A stretch of 15,738 bases of DNA from Kangiellaceae bacterium (GCA_030590405.1 JAUUYO010000044.1:1-15738), one strand, 5' to 3'. Positions 1 to 8,388 are shown, counted from the stretch's first letter. Notes: generated by a model not told the origin, from the sequence alone. Made by a program: numbers and translations.

Positions 1-314
1 ATAATTTACCGCACGTTCATGTTGCCACTGAAGCTCATACAGACAGCCACCATTCTGACAACCATCATTCTGACAACCATCATTCTGATAGCCAGCATGC
101 GAAAATAAATCCTGTCACTCTGGAATATTGCGCTCTGGGGAGCGAATCTGAGGATCATGACTGCCACAAGCATTTCCATATTCATTTTAATGTTTTTCTT
201 AAGTCAGATGAATTAAACCATTTCGAAAAATGCTCCAGTGAAAATCCACAGGCATTTAAAACCCAATTGGCCAGCATCAGTCATACGCCACCGGTTCCCC
301 CTCCAATCCGATAA
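1..314 (+). CDS. His-rich protein, 3' end only, first gene of the metal efflux locus
   Basis: The reading frame is open from base 3 and ends with TAA at 312-314; the start lies before the window. About 103 residues are visible. The first third is packed with histidine and acidic residues (three HSD[NS]-type units), followed by a Cys/His/Asp stretch (EDHDCHKHFHIHF) and a proline-rich end (TPPVPPPIR). Such His-rich stretches commonly bind Zn, Co, Ni or Cu, and short His-rich proteins are often found just before czcCBA-type operons. Its place 80 bp before the outer-membrane channel gene on the same strand suggests a periplasmic metal-binding or sensing accessory to the pump. The family is not recognised with certainty; it may be related to the small DUF2946-like proteins. 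Too short for a standard ORF call because the start is missing. Confidence 0.7.
   Translation, partial: NLPHVHVATEAHTDSHHSDNHHSDNHHSDSQHAKINPVTLEYCALGSESEDHDCHKHFHIHFNVFLKSDELNHFEKCSSENPQAFKTQLASISHTPPVPPPIR
51..95 (+). repeat. Three tandem 15-bp units inside the His-rich coding region
   Basis: The unit CATTCTGACAACCAT occurs at 51-65 and 66-80 exactly, and in a diverged form at 81-95. Each unit encodes His-Ser-Asp-Asn-His or a close variant. The length is a multiple of three, so changes in copy number keep the frame and only change the number of histidine motifs. Confidence 0.85.
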
Positions 315-394
315 ACTCCATCAATTATTAAATCTGAACTAATTAATTAACGCGGCGCATCCGAATCTCGGTATATTCCGCTATGGAGTAAATT

Positions 395-1699
395 ATGAAT
401 GACCTTTTTAAGGTTGGTTGGCGACTGTGTCTAACCAGCCCCAAAATAGTTGTGCTTACCGTAATTGGTGGGCTTTGTAGCCTGCCAGTTCAAGCGCAAT
501 CTACCCTCAACTTAAAGCAAGCCTTAGAGTTAACCCTGCATGAAAATATAGAGCTAAAGGCTTACCCCTTGATCATTCGTGGTGCGGAAGCGATGAAGTT
601 GCAAGCAGACCTCAGCCCAAATCCAGTACTTGAGGGTGAAATAGAGAACGCGCTGGGCTCTGGTAATTTTCAAAGTCTGGATGCCGCTGAAATCAGTTTG
701 AGCTACAGTCAATTGATTGAACTCGGTGATAAGCAGGAAAGTCGTCTCAAGTTTGCCAGTGCGGAAACTCAGCGCCTGCAAAGTGAATATCAGTTAGCTC
801 GGCTGGATATTCTTGCCGAAACCAGTCGGCGCTATTATCAAAATATCGCCTTGCAGGAACAACAAGGCTGGATAATCCGTCGAATCAATAGTGAACAGGC
901 AGCATTGTTGGCAATAAAACGCCGCGCTAAAGCGGGCGCTGTTGGTGCGGCGGATGTATCCAAAATGGCACTGCGATTAGCTCGCTCTAGAGCTCAACAG
1001 CAACAATTAAAAGCCGAATTGAGGCTGGCGCAGCATCGATTGACCGCGATGTGGATGGCGGAACCGAATTTTGAAATCATCGCGGGCTCTTTTAGTTCCA
1101 TGCCAGTAGTTCCAAGTAGGGAATTGATTACTCAAACGGTCGACAAATTACCTAAACTGCAATATCAACTAGCATTACAGCGACTGGCTGATTCTCGCTT
1201 TCAACTGGCTCGTTCCAATGGTGAGAGCGATATGAAATTTTCTATTGGTGTCAGACAGCATCAACAAACGAGCGATCAGTCGTTAAACTTCAGTTTCTCG
1301 ATGCCTTTAGCTTTCACTAATCCTAACCGAGGCAGGATCCAGGCTGCACAAATAGCCGTTGAGAAAAGCACTTTGCAAACCGAATGGCTAAGGAGTCAAT
1401 TAAAACTCACCTTACTAGAAATTCGACAGCGGTTGGTTAGCTTAGGGACACAAGTTCATTTACTCAAAAATGAATTACTTCCACAAGCCAAAAAACTTTT
1501 AATAGAAACTGAGCGAGGCTATCAAAAAGGTCGTTATTCAGTACTGCAATGGACCGATGCTCAGTCGGAGCTTTTCTCAATTGAAAAATCCTTGATTGAT
1601 ATTCATCAACAATTCTATTTACAGCATCTAGAACTCGAACGAATTACCGGTCAATCCATGACAAGAATTTCTGCGCCGCTAACAGGAGAGAAAAAATGA
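395..1699 (+). CDS. czcC: Outer-membrane efflux channel of the TolC family, CzcC-like
   Basis: A 434-residue protein of normal length for a heavy-metal outer-membrane factor. The ATG at 395 is preceded by GGAG at 385-388. Residues 11-34 form a signal peptide with a likely cut after VQA. The mature part begins STLNLKQALELTLHENIELKA, the usual start of an outer-membrane efflux protein repeat. Long Ala/Leu/Gln/Arg-rich helices near 95-225 and 320-420 fit the two coiled-coil hairpin halves that build the periplasmic tunnel. The gene overlaps the next start by four bases (ATGA at 1696-1699), so it is translationally coupled to the adaptor. It should form the outer-membrane exit duct for the pump encoded downstream. 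Family assignment is firm; the metal specificity comes from the pump, not from this protein. Confidence 0.93.
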   Translation: MNDLFKVGWRLCLTSPKIVVLTVIGGLCSLPVQAQSTLNLKQALELTLHENIELKAYPLIIRGAEAMKLQADLSPNPVLEGEIENALGSGNFQSLDAAEISLSYSQLIELGDKQESRLKFASAETQRLQSEYQLARLDILAETSRRYYQNIALQEQQGWIIRRINSEQAALLAIKRRAKAGAVGAADVSKMALRLARSRAQQQQLKAELRLAQHRLTAMWMAEPNFEIIAGSFSSMPVVPSRELITQTVDKLPKLQYQLALQRLADSRFQLARSNGESDMKFSIGVRQHQQTSDQSLNFSFSMPLAFTNPNRGRIQAAQIAVEKSTLQTEWLRSQLKLTLLEIRQRLVSLGTQVHLLKNELLPQAKKLLIETERGYQKGRYSVLQWTDAQSELFSIEKSLIDIHQQFYLQHLELERITGQSMTRISAPLTGEKK

Positions 1700-2913
1700 G
1701 AATTATTTTTTTGATATTATTATTATTATTATTGAGCCCTGTTGCCGCAGTTTTTGCTTCGGGCCAGCTAGAGTCAGAGACTTACGCTGAGGTGAAAGGC
1801 CCAAATGGCGGCAAAATATTCGAGCAAGATGGTTTTGCGATTGAAGTCACCGTTTTTGAAAGTGGTGTTCCCCCGGAAATGAGACTTTTTGCTTATCAGG
1901 ACAATCAACTGTTGGACCCTGGTCTGGTTACAGTGACAGTCAAGTTAGACCGTTTAGGCGGCGTTCAAGATAATCTGATATTTTTAGCAGAAAGAGATTA
2001 TCTGGTTAGCAATCAGGAAGTGGTGGAACCTCATTCTTTTGACGTAACCATTGAAGCTCAGTTTAATAATCAATCTTACCGTTGGCGTTATGAAAATCAT
2101 GAAGGCCGCGCAGAAATTAGTGACCGGCTGTTAAAGCTTTCCGGGATCAAAACGGAACTCGTTGAGCCGCAACAACTTACATTTAGCGATACCTTGTTTG
2201 GCGTGATCAGCATTCCTGATGATAAGCTTTTCAGGTTACACGCACCTTATCCTGGTTTGGTGAAAAATATTCATGTTCAAACCGGCGATAGAATTACTAA
2301 AGGTCAAAGACTCGCAACTCTGCAAAATACTCAAACCTTACAGACTTATTATTTGCAAAGTCCCACCGATGGCGAAGTGACTAAAGTGTTGGTTAATATT
2401 GGTGATAAATCAGAGGAGTCTGCCCTGTTAGAGGTAACGGACCTTTCAGAAGTATGGGTCGATCTTTCGGCGTTTCCAGAAAATATAGAGCGTCTTGCGA
2501 TTGGCCAAAAAGTTGAGCTTTATGATTTACATCATCACAAAAGAGTTGAGTCGAGTATTAGTTATATTGCACCAAAGATGACCGGCGGGCATATTGCCCG
2601 AGCGCGCGCAGTGGTAAAAAATACCGATGGGCATTGGCGTCCGGGCATGCACATTAAAGCCGATATCGAAATTGAAAAAAAACAGGTACCAATGGCAGTT
2701 AAGACCAGTGCGTTGCAAAGTTTTCGCGATATGTCTGTGGTATTTGCCAGGTACGGAAATACTTTTGAAGTTCGAATGCTAGAGCTTGGTCAGAGCGACG
2801 GAAAGTATATTGAAGTTCTTGCTGGGATCGTTCCTGGAACTGAGTATGTCACTGAAAATAGTTTTTTGCTTAAGGCCGACGTTCTTAAAGACGGCGCCAG
2901 CCATGACCACTAG
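1696..2913 (+). CDS. czcB: RND periplasmic adaptor (membrane fusion protein), CzcB-like
   Basis: A 405-residue exported adaptor that should bridge the inner-membrane pump and the outer-membrane channel. Residues 1-22 are a signal peptide with six leucines in a row, five of them TTA codons. Residues 35-145 match the N-terminal domain typical of CzcB-type adaptors (GPNGGKIFEQDGFAIEVTVF, then VEPHSFDVTIEAQF). Residues 180-250 are the lipoyl/barrel-sandwich part (APYPGLVKNIHVQTGD, SPTDGEVTKVLVNIGD), followed by the beta-barrel and membrane-proximal domains (VWVDLSAFP, RPGMHIKADIEI). The two lipoyl halves are joined by only about 15 residues, so the long helical hairpin that usually reaches the TolC-type partner is missing. 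It overlaps the channel gene by four bases and is followed 11 bp later by the pump gene. Family call is firm. Confidence 0.92.
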   Translation: MRIIFLILLLLLLSPVAAVFASGQLESETYAEVKGPNGGKIFEQDGFAIEVTVFESGVPPEMRLFAYQDNQLLDPGLVTVTVKLDRLGGVQDNLIFLAERDYLVSNQEVVEPHSFDVTIEAQFNNQSYRWRYENHEGRAEISDRLLKLSGIKTELVEPQQLTFSDTLFGVISIPDDKLFRLHAPYPGLVKNIHVQTGDRITKGQRLATLQNTQTLQTYYLQSPTDGEVTKVLVNIGDKSEESALLEVTDLSEVWVDLSAFPENIERLAIGQKVELYDLHHHKRVESSISYIAPKMTGGHIARARAVVKNTDGHWRPGMHIKADIEIEKKQVPMAVKTSALQSFRDMSVVFARYGNTFEVRMLELGQSDGKYIEVLAGIVPGTEYVTENSFLLKADVLKDGASHDH

Positions 2914-2924
2914 GAGATAAAATT

Positions 2925-5900
2925 ATGATGAATCGATTAATCGCCTTTTCGGTAGAAAGGCGCTGGCTGATCTTGCTCGCCACCTTGTTTGTTGCAATGC
3001 TTGGCTTTTACAACGCCTACAAATTACCAATTGATGCGGTGCCTGATATTACTAATGTTCAGGTACAAATTAATTCACAAGCGGAAGGTTATTCGCCACT
3101 CGAATCAGAGCAACGGATCACCTATGTCGTAGAAAATGCGATGGCTGGTATTCCTAAAATGGATTATACCCGCTCACTATCTCGATACGGTCTTTCACAG
3201 GTGACAGTTATTTTTGAAGAAGGTACTGATATCTATTGGGCAAGACAGCAAATTAGTGAACGATTGCGAGGTGTTAGCAGCGATCTACCCAAAGGGATTG
3301 AACCAGACTTGGGGCCAGTCGCCAGCGGTCTGGGAGAAATTTTCACTTACTCTATTCGAGCCGAAGAAGGGGCACTAAAAGCTAATGGTGAAGCTTATAC
3401 CTCAGAAGATTTACGTACTATTCAAGACTGGATTATCAGGCCGCAATTGGTAAAAGTTCCCGGGATTACAGAAATTAACAGTATTGGTGGTTTTGAGCGA
3501 GAATACCAGGTGACACCGCTTGCTGGAAAGTTGCTGGCCTACAAAGTAACTATCACTGACTTAATTGCTGCAATGGAAAAAAATAATCGTAATGCTGGTG
3601 CTGGTTATATTGAACGTAACGGCGAGCAGTGGTTGGTTCGCTCTCCAGGTCAATTACAAACGATGGAAGATATTTCCGAACTCGTCATCGCCAAACGAGA
3701 CGATGCACCAGTGCGAATAAAAGATGTTGCAAAAGTTCAGCTGGGCAAACAACTTAGAACGGGGGCCGCCACCCAGAATGGTAAAGAAACGGTGTTAGGT
3801 ACGGCCTTTATGTTGATCGGTGAAAACAGTCGAACGGTTTCAAAAGCGGTGGCCGAAAGGTTGACTCAGGTGAATTTAAGTTTACCACCAGGAGTGGTCG
3901 CTGAAGCCGCCTATAATCGAACGACTCTGGTGGATAAAACCATCGCGACAGTCCAAAAAAACTTGCTGGAAGGGGCGCTGCTGGTAATTGTAGTTTTATT
4001 TGCGCTGCTGGGGAATTTTCGCGCCGCATTGATCACGGCAATGGTCATTCCGTTGAGTATGTTGTTTGCAATTACCGGCATGGCGAGTAACAAAATATCA
4101 GGCAACCTGATGAGCCTTGGCGCAATCGATTTTGGATTGATTGTCGATGGCGCGGTGATTGTTGTGGAGAATGCCTTGCGACGTTTAGCCCAGGCTCAAC
4201 TGAAATTAAATCGCACTTTATCTTTATCTGAACGTTTGCAAGAAGTGACTCAAAGTACCGCAGAAGTTTTTCGTCCGGCGGTATTTGGGGTACTGATCAT
4301 CATGCTGGTTTATGTGCCGATCATGGTGTTAAGTGGCGTTGAAGGAAAAATGTTTCAGCCAATGGCATTTACCGTAATTGCCGCGTTATTGGGTGCATTA
4401 ATTTTTTCGATTACTTTTGTACCAGCGGCGATTGCGATTTTTGTTCGGGGAAAGGTCAGTGAAAAAGAAAACTGGATAATGAGAAAGGCGCGTTATCTTT
4501 ATCAGCCGCTCTTATCACTCACTTTAAAACGTCCTATTCCAGTGCTCTCTGTCGCGGCAATTTTCGTTGTGGTCAGTGGCATTCAGGTAACCCGATTAGG
4601 GACTGAGTTTTTGCCTCAGCTCGATGAGCATGATATTGCTCTTCACGCTTTGCGTATTCCTGGTACCGGGTTAGAGCAGTCTGTCAGTATGCAAATTCAA
4701 CTTGGAAATGAGATCCGGAAATTGCCGGAGATCGAGCGAGTATTCGCAAAAATTGGTACGCCGGAAATTGCAACCGATCCAATGCCGCCAAATGTTGCCG
4801 ATACTTTTTTAATTTTAAAACCGAGAAAACGATGGCCTGATCCTGACAAAACTAAGCAACAATTCCTCAGTGAGTTACGCGCGGTTGTTGAAGCAGTGCC
4901 GGGTAACAAGTATGAATTTACTCAGCCAATCGAAATGCGTTTTAACGAGTTGATTGCGGGCGTACGCTCTGATGTAGCAGTCAGGATCTACGGTGATGAT
5001 CTCGAAATTTTGGCTGAATATGGCGAAAAAGCCAGTCGCATTTTAACTCGTGTTGCTGGCGCACAAGATGTTCGGGTAGAGCAAATGAAAGGTTTGCCAA
5101 TGCTTTCCATTGAACCGCAGCGCGATCATATGGCGCTATTGGGACTCAATGTGAGTGATCTTCAATTGGCTATTCAAGTTGCGATCAGCGGTATTCAAAC
5201 CGGTTTGATCTATGAAGGCGATCGGCGATTTAAACTGATGGTCAGAATGGATGAATCGGTCCGTAAAGATCCGAGAAGTTTATCGCAGATCCCCATAGCG
5301 CTATCAAGTCTGGCAGATCCCGATTTAAAATATGTACCACTCGGTGAAATTGCAACTATTAAGGAAATCCAGGGGCCGAATCAGATTAATCGCCAGAATG
5401 GAAAACGTAACGTGGTCGCCACCGCCAATGTGGTGGATAGAGACTTAGGCTCATTCATCAAACAAACGCAAGATTTGATGAATAGTGAGCTGAACCTGCC
5501 CAGTGGTTACTGGATTGAGTATGGTGGTACTTTTGAACAACTGGAATCTGCCCGCCAGCGATTATCATTAGTCGTACCAATGACATTGTTGCTTATTTTG
5601 GGCTTGCTATTTGGTGCTTTCGGCTCGTTCAGAGATAGTCTTATTATCTTTACTGGAATTCCACTCGCACTCACTGGAGGCGTATTAGCTCTGACTATCA
5701 GAGACATGCCGCTTTCTATTTCGGCAGCGGTTGGCTTTATTGCGCTATCTGGTGTGTCAGTACTCAACGGGGTAGTGATGATTTCATTTATTCGAGAAAT
5801 CCGTGAACGCGGAACGGATCTGCTGGAAGCTATTCGACATGGTGCAAGTCAGCGACTTCGCCCCATTCTTATGACGGCGCTTGTTGCGAGCCTGGGGTTT

Positions 5901-6047
5901 GTGCCCATGGCATTTAATTCCGGTGCGGGTGCAGAAGTTCAACGACCGTTGGCAACAGTTGTGATTGGCGGCATTATTTCATCGACCTTGCTGACACTGT
6001 TAGTTTTACCTTCTCTGTATAAATTGGCACATAGCATAAGAAAATAG
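2925..6047 (+). CDS. czcA: Heavy-metal RND efflux pump, CzcA/HME1 type
   Basis: A 1040-residue inner-membrane proton/cation antiporter of the HME-RND family, close in length to CzcA of Cupriavidus (about 1063). The start ATG at 2925 follows AGGAG at 2912-2916; a second ATG directly after is also possible. The N-terminus (SVERRWLILL, then KLPIDAVPDITNVQVQ) is diagnostic for the family. Transmembrane segment 4 reads DFGLIVDGAVIVVEN, placing acidic residues at D402, D408 and E415, the same positions as the proton-relay triad known in CzcA. This favours export of Zn, Co or Cd over the Cu/Ag (CusA) class, where the motif differs. Two large periplasmic loops lie at roughly 35-335 and 555-870, with twelve predicted membrane helices. 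It is the last gene of the operon before a terminator. Confidence 0.95.
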   Translation: MMNRLIAFSVERRWLILLATLFVAMLGFYNAYKLPIDAVPDITNVQVQINSQAEGYSPLESEQRITYVVENAMAGIPKMDYTRSLSRYGLSQVTVIFEEGTDIYWARQQISERLRGVSSDLPKGIEPDLGPVASGLGEIFTYSIRAEEGALKANGEAYTSEDLRTIQDWIIRPQLVKVPGITEINSIGGFEREYQVTPLAGKLLAYKVTITDLIAAMEKNNRNAGAGYIERNGEQWLVRSPGQLQTMEDISELVIAKRDDAPVRIKDVAKVQLGKQLRTGAATQNGKETVLGTAFMLIGENSRTVSKAVAERLTQVNLSLPPGVVAEAAYNRTTLVDKTIATVQKNLLEGALLVIVVLFALLGNFRAALITAMVIPLSMLFAITGMASNKISGNLMSLGAIDFGLIVDGAVIVVENALRRLAQAQLKLNRTLSLSERLQEVTQSTAEVFRPAVFGVLIIMLVYVPIMVLSGVEGKMFQPMAFTVIAALLGALIFSITFVPAAIAIFVRGKVSEKENWIMRKARYLYQPLLSLTLKRPIPVLSVAAIFVVVSGIQVTRLGTEFLPQLDEHDIALHALRIPGTGLEQSVSMQIQLGNEIRKLPEIERVFAKIGTPEIATDPMPPNVADTFLILKPRKRWPDPDKTKQQFLSELRAVVEAVPGNKYEFTQPIEMRFNELIAGVRSDVAVRIYGDDLEILAEYGEKASRILTRVAGAQDVRVEQMKGLPMLSIEPQRDHMALLGLNVSDLQLAIQVAISGIQTGLIYEGDRRFKLMVRMDESVRKDPRSLSQIPIALSSLADPDLKYVPLGEIATIKEIQGPNQINRQNGKRNVVATANVVDRDLGSFIKQTQDLMNSELNLPSGYWIEYGGTFEQLESARQRLSLVVPMTLLLILGLLFGAFGSFRDSLIIFTGIPLALTGGVLALTIRDMPLSISAAVGFIALSGVSVLNGVVMISFIREIRERGTDLLEAIRHGASQRLRPILMTALVASLGFVPMAFNSGAGAEVQRPLATVVIGGIISSTLLTLLVLPSLYKLAHSIRK

Positions 6048-6052
6048 GTAAC

Positions 6053-6090
6053 TAAAAAAGAGGTCTGCCCGCGGGCAGGCTGTTCTTTTT
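6053..6090 (+). terminator. Rho-independent terminator after the efflux operon
   Basis: A perfect GC palindrome CTGCCCGCGGGCAG (6064-6077) is flanked by an A-run (6054-6059) and a T-run (6086-6090), which can lengthen the stem. It lies 6 bp past the pump stop codon and can end transcripts from the operon; the A-run means it may also work from the other strand. Confidence 0.85.
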
Positions 6091-6150
6091 CAGTCGGTAC
6101 AGGTTGCTTCAGGTTGAACCTAACTTTTTCGAATAAAGCTCAATCAGTAT

Positions 6151-6179
6151 TTGAAGTAATCACTACGGCCATATAAAAT
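6151..6179 (+). promoter_or_regulatory. Likely sigma-70 promoter of the response regulator gene
   Basis: TTGAAG (6151-6156) and TAAAAT (6174-6179) are separated by 17 bp; they match the consensus boxes in four and five of six positions. The start would fall near 6186, giving a leader of about 60 nt to the ATG at 6250. No terminator or other promoter lies between it and the gene. Confidence 0.55.
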
Positions 6180-6249
6180 ACCCTCTTTGGATATTTTAAG
6201 CTATACGGCTGGAGCTATCCTGCTTGGAAAGACTTTGTTTGGAGATAGA

Positions 6250-6930
6250 ATGAAGATAATCATCGCTGACGAACAACCGTTATTTCGAGATGCTTTAACC
6301 CGCTTGCTTTCTCAACAAATCTCCGAGTATGATGTTATCGAGGTGGATAATTTCGCTCAGCTAGAGCAGCGACTTGAGCAAAACTCAGAAATTGATTATG
6401 TGTTTATGGATGTGCATATTTCGGGAAACTCTGGTCTTTCAGGGTTAACTACACTCAGACATACCCACCCGAACCTTAATATTGTGATTGTTTCCGCCAG
6501 TGAGTCACCGATGATCGTCTATCGAGCGGTTAAATTGGGCGCTTCTGGGTTTATCCCTAAATCCAGTACACTTGAGATTTTTGCTGATGCAATCGGTGAA
6601 ATCTTAAGCGGAAATGTCTGGCTACCCGGCGAATTAAAGAATCCGCTGGATAATAATTCGCTGAGAACTCGCCGTGAGAAGAGTGAATGCCTTTCTGAAA
6701 AGATCGCATCACTAAGTCCTCGGCAGTTTAAAGTGCTCTCCATGCTAAGTGATGGTAAGCTCAATAAACAAATTGCCTATAGCCTCGATATTCAGGAGGC
6801 GACCATTAAACATCATGTCAGTTTAATTTTACAAAAACTGAATGTGGTTAATCGTACCGGCGCTGCCAATCTATTTAATCGACTAAAAGTTGAAAAGCGA
6901 ATAAAATCTCGCCAGGACACTCAAGTCTAA
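6250..6930 (+). CDS. Orphan response regulator, NarL/LuxR type
   Basis: A 226-residue two-domain regulator. The ATG at 6250 has GGAG at 6241-6244; the longer frame from a TTG at 6187 lacks a ribosome site and would add residues in front of the receiver fold. Residues 1-120 are a receiver domain: acidic pair D7/E8, phospho-acceptor D54 (YVFMDVHI), Ser82 as the switch residue and K104 (GFIPKSS). Residues 150-215 are a LuxR-type helix-turn-helix (LSPRQFKVLSML, NKQIAYSLDIQEATIKHHV). All residues needed for phosphorylation are present. No histidine kinase gene lies nearby, so the partner must be elsewhere. It ends 57 bp before the fumarylacetoacetase start, on the same strand and with no terminator between, so it may be co-transcribed with that gene and may control it. 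Target and signal are unknown. Confidence 0.92.
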   Translation: MKIIIADEQPLFRDALTRLLSQQISEYDVIEVDNFAQLEQRLEQNSEIDYVFMDVHISGNSGLSGLTTLRHTHPNLNIVIVSASESPMIVYRAVKLGASGFIPKSSTLEIFADAIGEILSGNVWLPGELKNPLDNNSLRTRREKSECLSEKIASLSPRQFKVLSMLSDGKLNKQIAYSLDIQEATIKHHVSLILQKLNVVNRTGAANLFNRLKVEKRIKSRQDTQV

Positions 6931-6943
6931 CTTCTCTTATTGG

Positions 6944-6957
6944 TTGTAAATTTACAA
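6944..6957. promoter_or_regulatory. Perfect 14-bp palindrome TTGTAAATTTACAA before fumarylacetoacetase
   Basis: The site is perfectly symmetrical and lies 31 bp before the ATG at 6988. It contains the two half-sites TGTAAA and TTTACA, the halves of the TyrR/PhhR box, but directly joined rather than 6 bp apart. It is a candidate operator for the tyrosine catabolism gene that follows. The protein that binds it is not known. Confidence 0.5.
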
Positions 6958-6987
6958 ACCGATTACAAAATCAGGAGCTTATTTAAG

Positions 6988-8295
6988 ATGCTTAACCAAA
7001 CTCACAACCCGGACTTAATCAGTTGGGTCGAATCCGCCAATTCCGGCAATACCGATTTCCCTATTCAAAATTTACCATTTGCTATCTTTAGATGTGCTGG
7101 TTCAAAAGAAAATTTTCGCGCTGGCGTAGCGATTGGTGACCAAGTGCTGGATTTAGCCGCCGCTCGAAAAAGCGAAGCATTTAGCGGTTTAGCACAAGCG
7201 GCCATCGCGGTTTGTGATGCGCCTGAATTAAATGGCTTTATGGCCATGGGTAAAGATGCCTGGTCTGCTCTACGTTTGGCATTATCGAATGCACTGGCGA
7301 GCGGCTCAGATGAACAGGCTAAATTGGCAGGCTGTCTGATCAGCCAAGGCGATGTGGAATACTCATTGCCTTGCAGAATTGGCGATTACACCGATTTTTA
7401 TACCTCAATTCATCATGCCACTTCGGTCGGCAAACTCTTTCGTCCTGATAACCCATTATTGCCAAACTACAAGTGGCTACCTATTGGTTATCACGGCCGC
7501 TCTTCATCCATTGATGTTTCCGGACAAACCTTTAAACGACCTAAAGGTCAGTTGAAAGCGCCTGATGCAGTTGAGCCAGTTTTTGCAGCTTGTAAGCGAA
7601 TGGATTACGAAATGGAAGTAGGGATCTTTATGGGAAAAGGAAACCAGCTAGGCGACGCGATTAGCATAGACGATGCAGAAGATCATGTGTTTGGTATGTG
7701 TTTGTTTAATGACTGGTCAGCGCGTGATTTACAAGCCTGGGAATACCAGCCATTGGGACCCTTTTTAGCCAAAAATTTTGCGTCAACCGTTTCCCCCTGG
7801 ATTGTGACAACTGAAGCGCTAGCGCCTTATCGATCAAGCTGGACTCGTGATGAGGCCGATCCGCAGCCGCTGGCTTATTTAGAATCAGAACATAACCGCG
7901 CCGCTGGCGCTTTCGATATTCAATTAGAGGTACAGCTGGAAACGGAAAAAATGCGTAGCGAAGGTCAACCAGCTAGCCATCTGTCACTGTCGAGCTTTCG
8001 TCATTCTTATTGGACTGTGGCGCAAATGATCGCTCATCATACTGTTAATGGTTGTAACTTACGGCCGGGCGATATGTTTGGCAGCGGTACTCAATCGGGG
8101 CCAACGCCGGAAGAAGCGGGTTCTATGCTGGAATTAAGCAATGGCGGAAAGCAAAAAATCGAATTAGATAATGGCGAAATTCGGACATTCCTGGAAGATG
8201 GTGATTGCGTGATCATGCGCGGTTGGTGTCAAAAAGAAGGTGCGGCGCGCATTGGTTTTGGTGAAGTGGCTGCCACGGTACTTGCCGCTGATTAA
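6988..8295 (+). CDS. fahA: Fumarylacetoacetase
   Basis: A 435-residue enzyme of normal family length. It hydrolyses 4-fumarylacetoacetate to fumarate and acetoacetate, the last step of tyrosine and phenylalanine breakdown through homogentisate, in the cytoplasm. The start at 6988 has AGGAG at 6973-6977; an in-frame TTG at 6940 would read through the operator-like palindrome and has no good ribosome site. The N-terminal domain covers about 1-125, the catalytic FAH domain about 130-435. Catalytic and metal residues of mouse FAH all appear with a constant shift of nine: D136 and H143 (DYTDFYTSIHHATSVG), E208 and E210 (MDYEMEVG), D242 and K262 (NDWSARDLQAWEYQPLGPFL). The GSGTQSGPTPEEAGSMLEL stretch near the C-terminus is also typical. 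Homogentisate dioxygenase and maleylacetoacetate isomerase genes are not in the window. Confidence 0.97.
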   Translation: MLNQTHNPDLISWVESANSGNTDFPIQNLPFAIFRCAGSKENFRAGVAIGDQVLDLAAARKSEAFSGLAQAAIAVCDAPELNGFMAMGKDAWSALRLALSNALASGSDEQAKLAGCLISQGDVEYSLPCRIGDYTDFYTSIHHATSVGKLFRPDNPLLPNYKWLPIGYHGRSSSIDVSGQTFKRPKGQLKAPDAVEPVFAACKRMDYEMEVGIFMGKGNQLGDAISIDDAEDHVFGMCLFNDWSARDLQAWEYQPLGPFLAKNFASTVSPWIVTTEALAPYRSSWTRDEADPQPLAYLESEHNRAAGAFDIQLEVQLETEKMRSEGQPASHLSLSSFRHSYWTVAQMIAHHTVNGCNLRPGDMFGSGTQSGPTPEEAGSMLELSNGGKQKIELDNGEIRTFLEDGDCVIMRGWCQKEGAARIGFGEVAATVLAAD

Positions 8296-8301
8296 TTGAA
8301 G

Positions 8302-8347
8302 TTTGCGGAGCCTTATTTGAGGTTCTGCAAAATGCTTAGATTTTTTT
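8302..8347 (+). terminator. Likely terminator after fumarylacetoacetase
   Basis: An 11-bp stem TTTGCGGAGCC (8302-8312) pairs with GGTTCTGCAAA (8321-8331) using two G-U pairs and an 8-nt loop. A run of seven T follows at 8341-8347, about 9 nt past the stem, which is farther than ideal. It should at least weaken read-through into the aminotransferase gene. Confidence 0.55.
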
Positions 8348-8371
8348 GCTATTCATTAGCTAATTATCTAG

Positions 8372-8388
8372 CCGAGTTAACCGCTCGG
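8372..8388 (+). other. Short hairpin in the aminotransferase leader
   Basis: CCGAG (8372-8376) can pair with CTCGG (8384-8388) over a 7-nt loop. It lies about 65 bp before the aminotransferase start in AT-rich DNA. It could be a protein site or RNA element; no family is recognised. Confidence 0.3.

Noticed and set aside
6187..6249. Upstream extension of the response regulator from a TTG
   Set aside because: It has no ribosome site, lies right at the predicted transcript start, and adds residues in front of a complete receiver fold. The ATG at 6250 has GGAG in place.
6944..6957. Calling the palindrome a true TyrR box
   Set aside because: The TyrR box needs six bases between TGTAAA and TTTACA; here there are none. 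It is kept only as an unassigned operator.
6940..6987. Upstream extension of fumarylacetoacetase from a TTG
   Set aside because: It would translate the operator-like palindrome, and the ATG at 6988 has a well-placed AGGAG and gives the normal family length.
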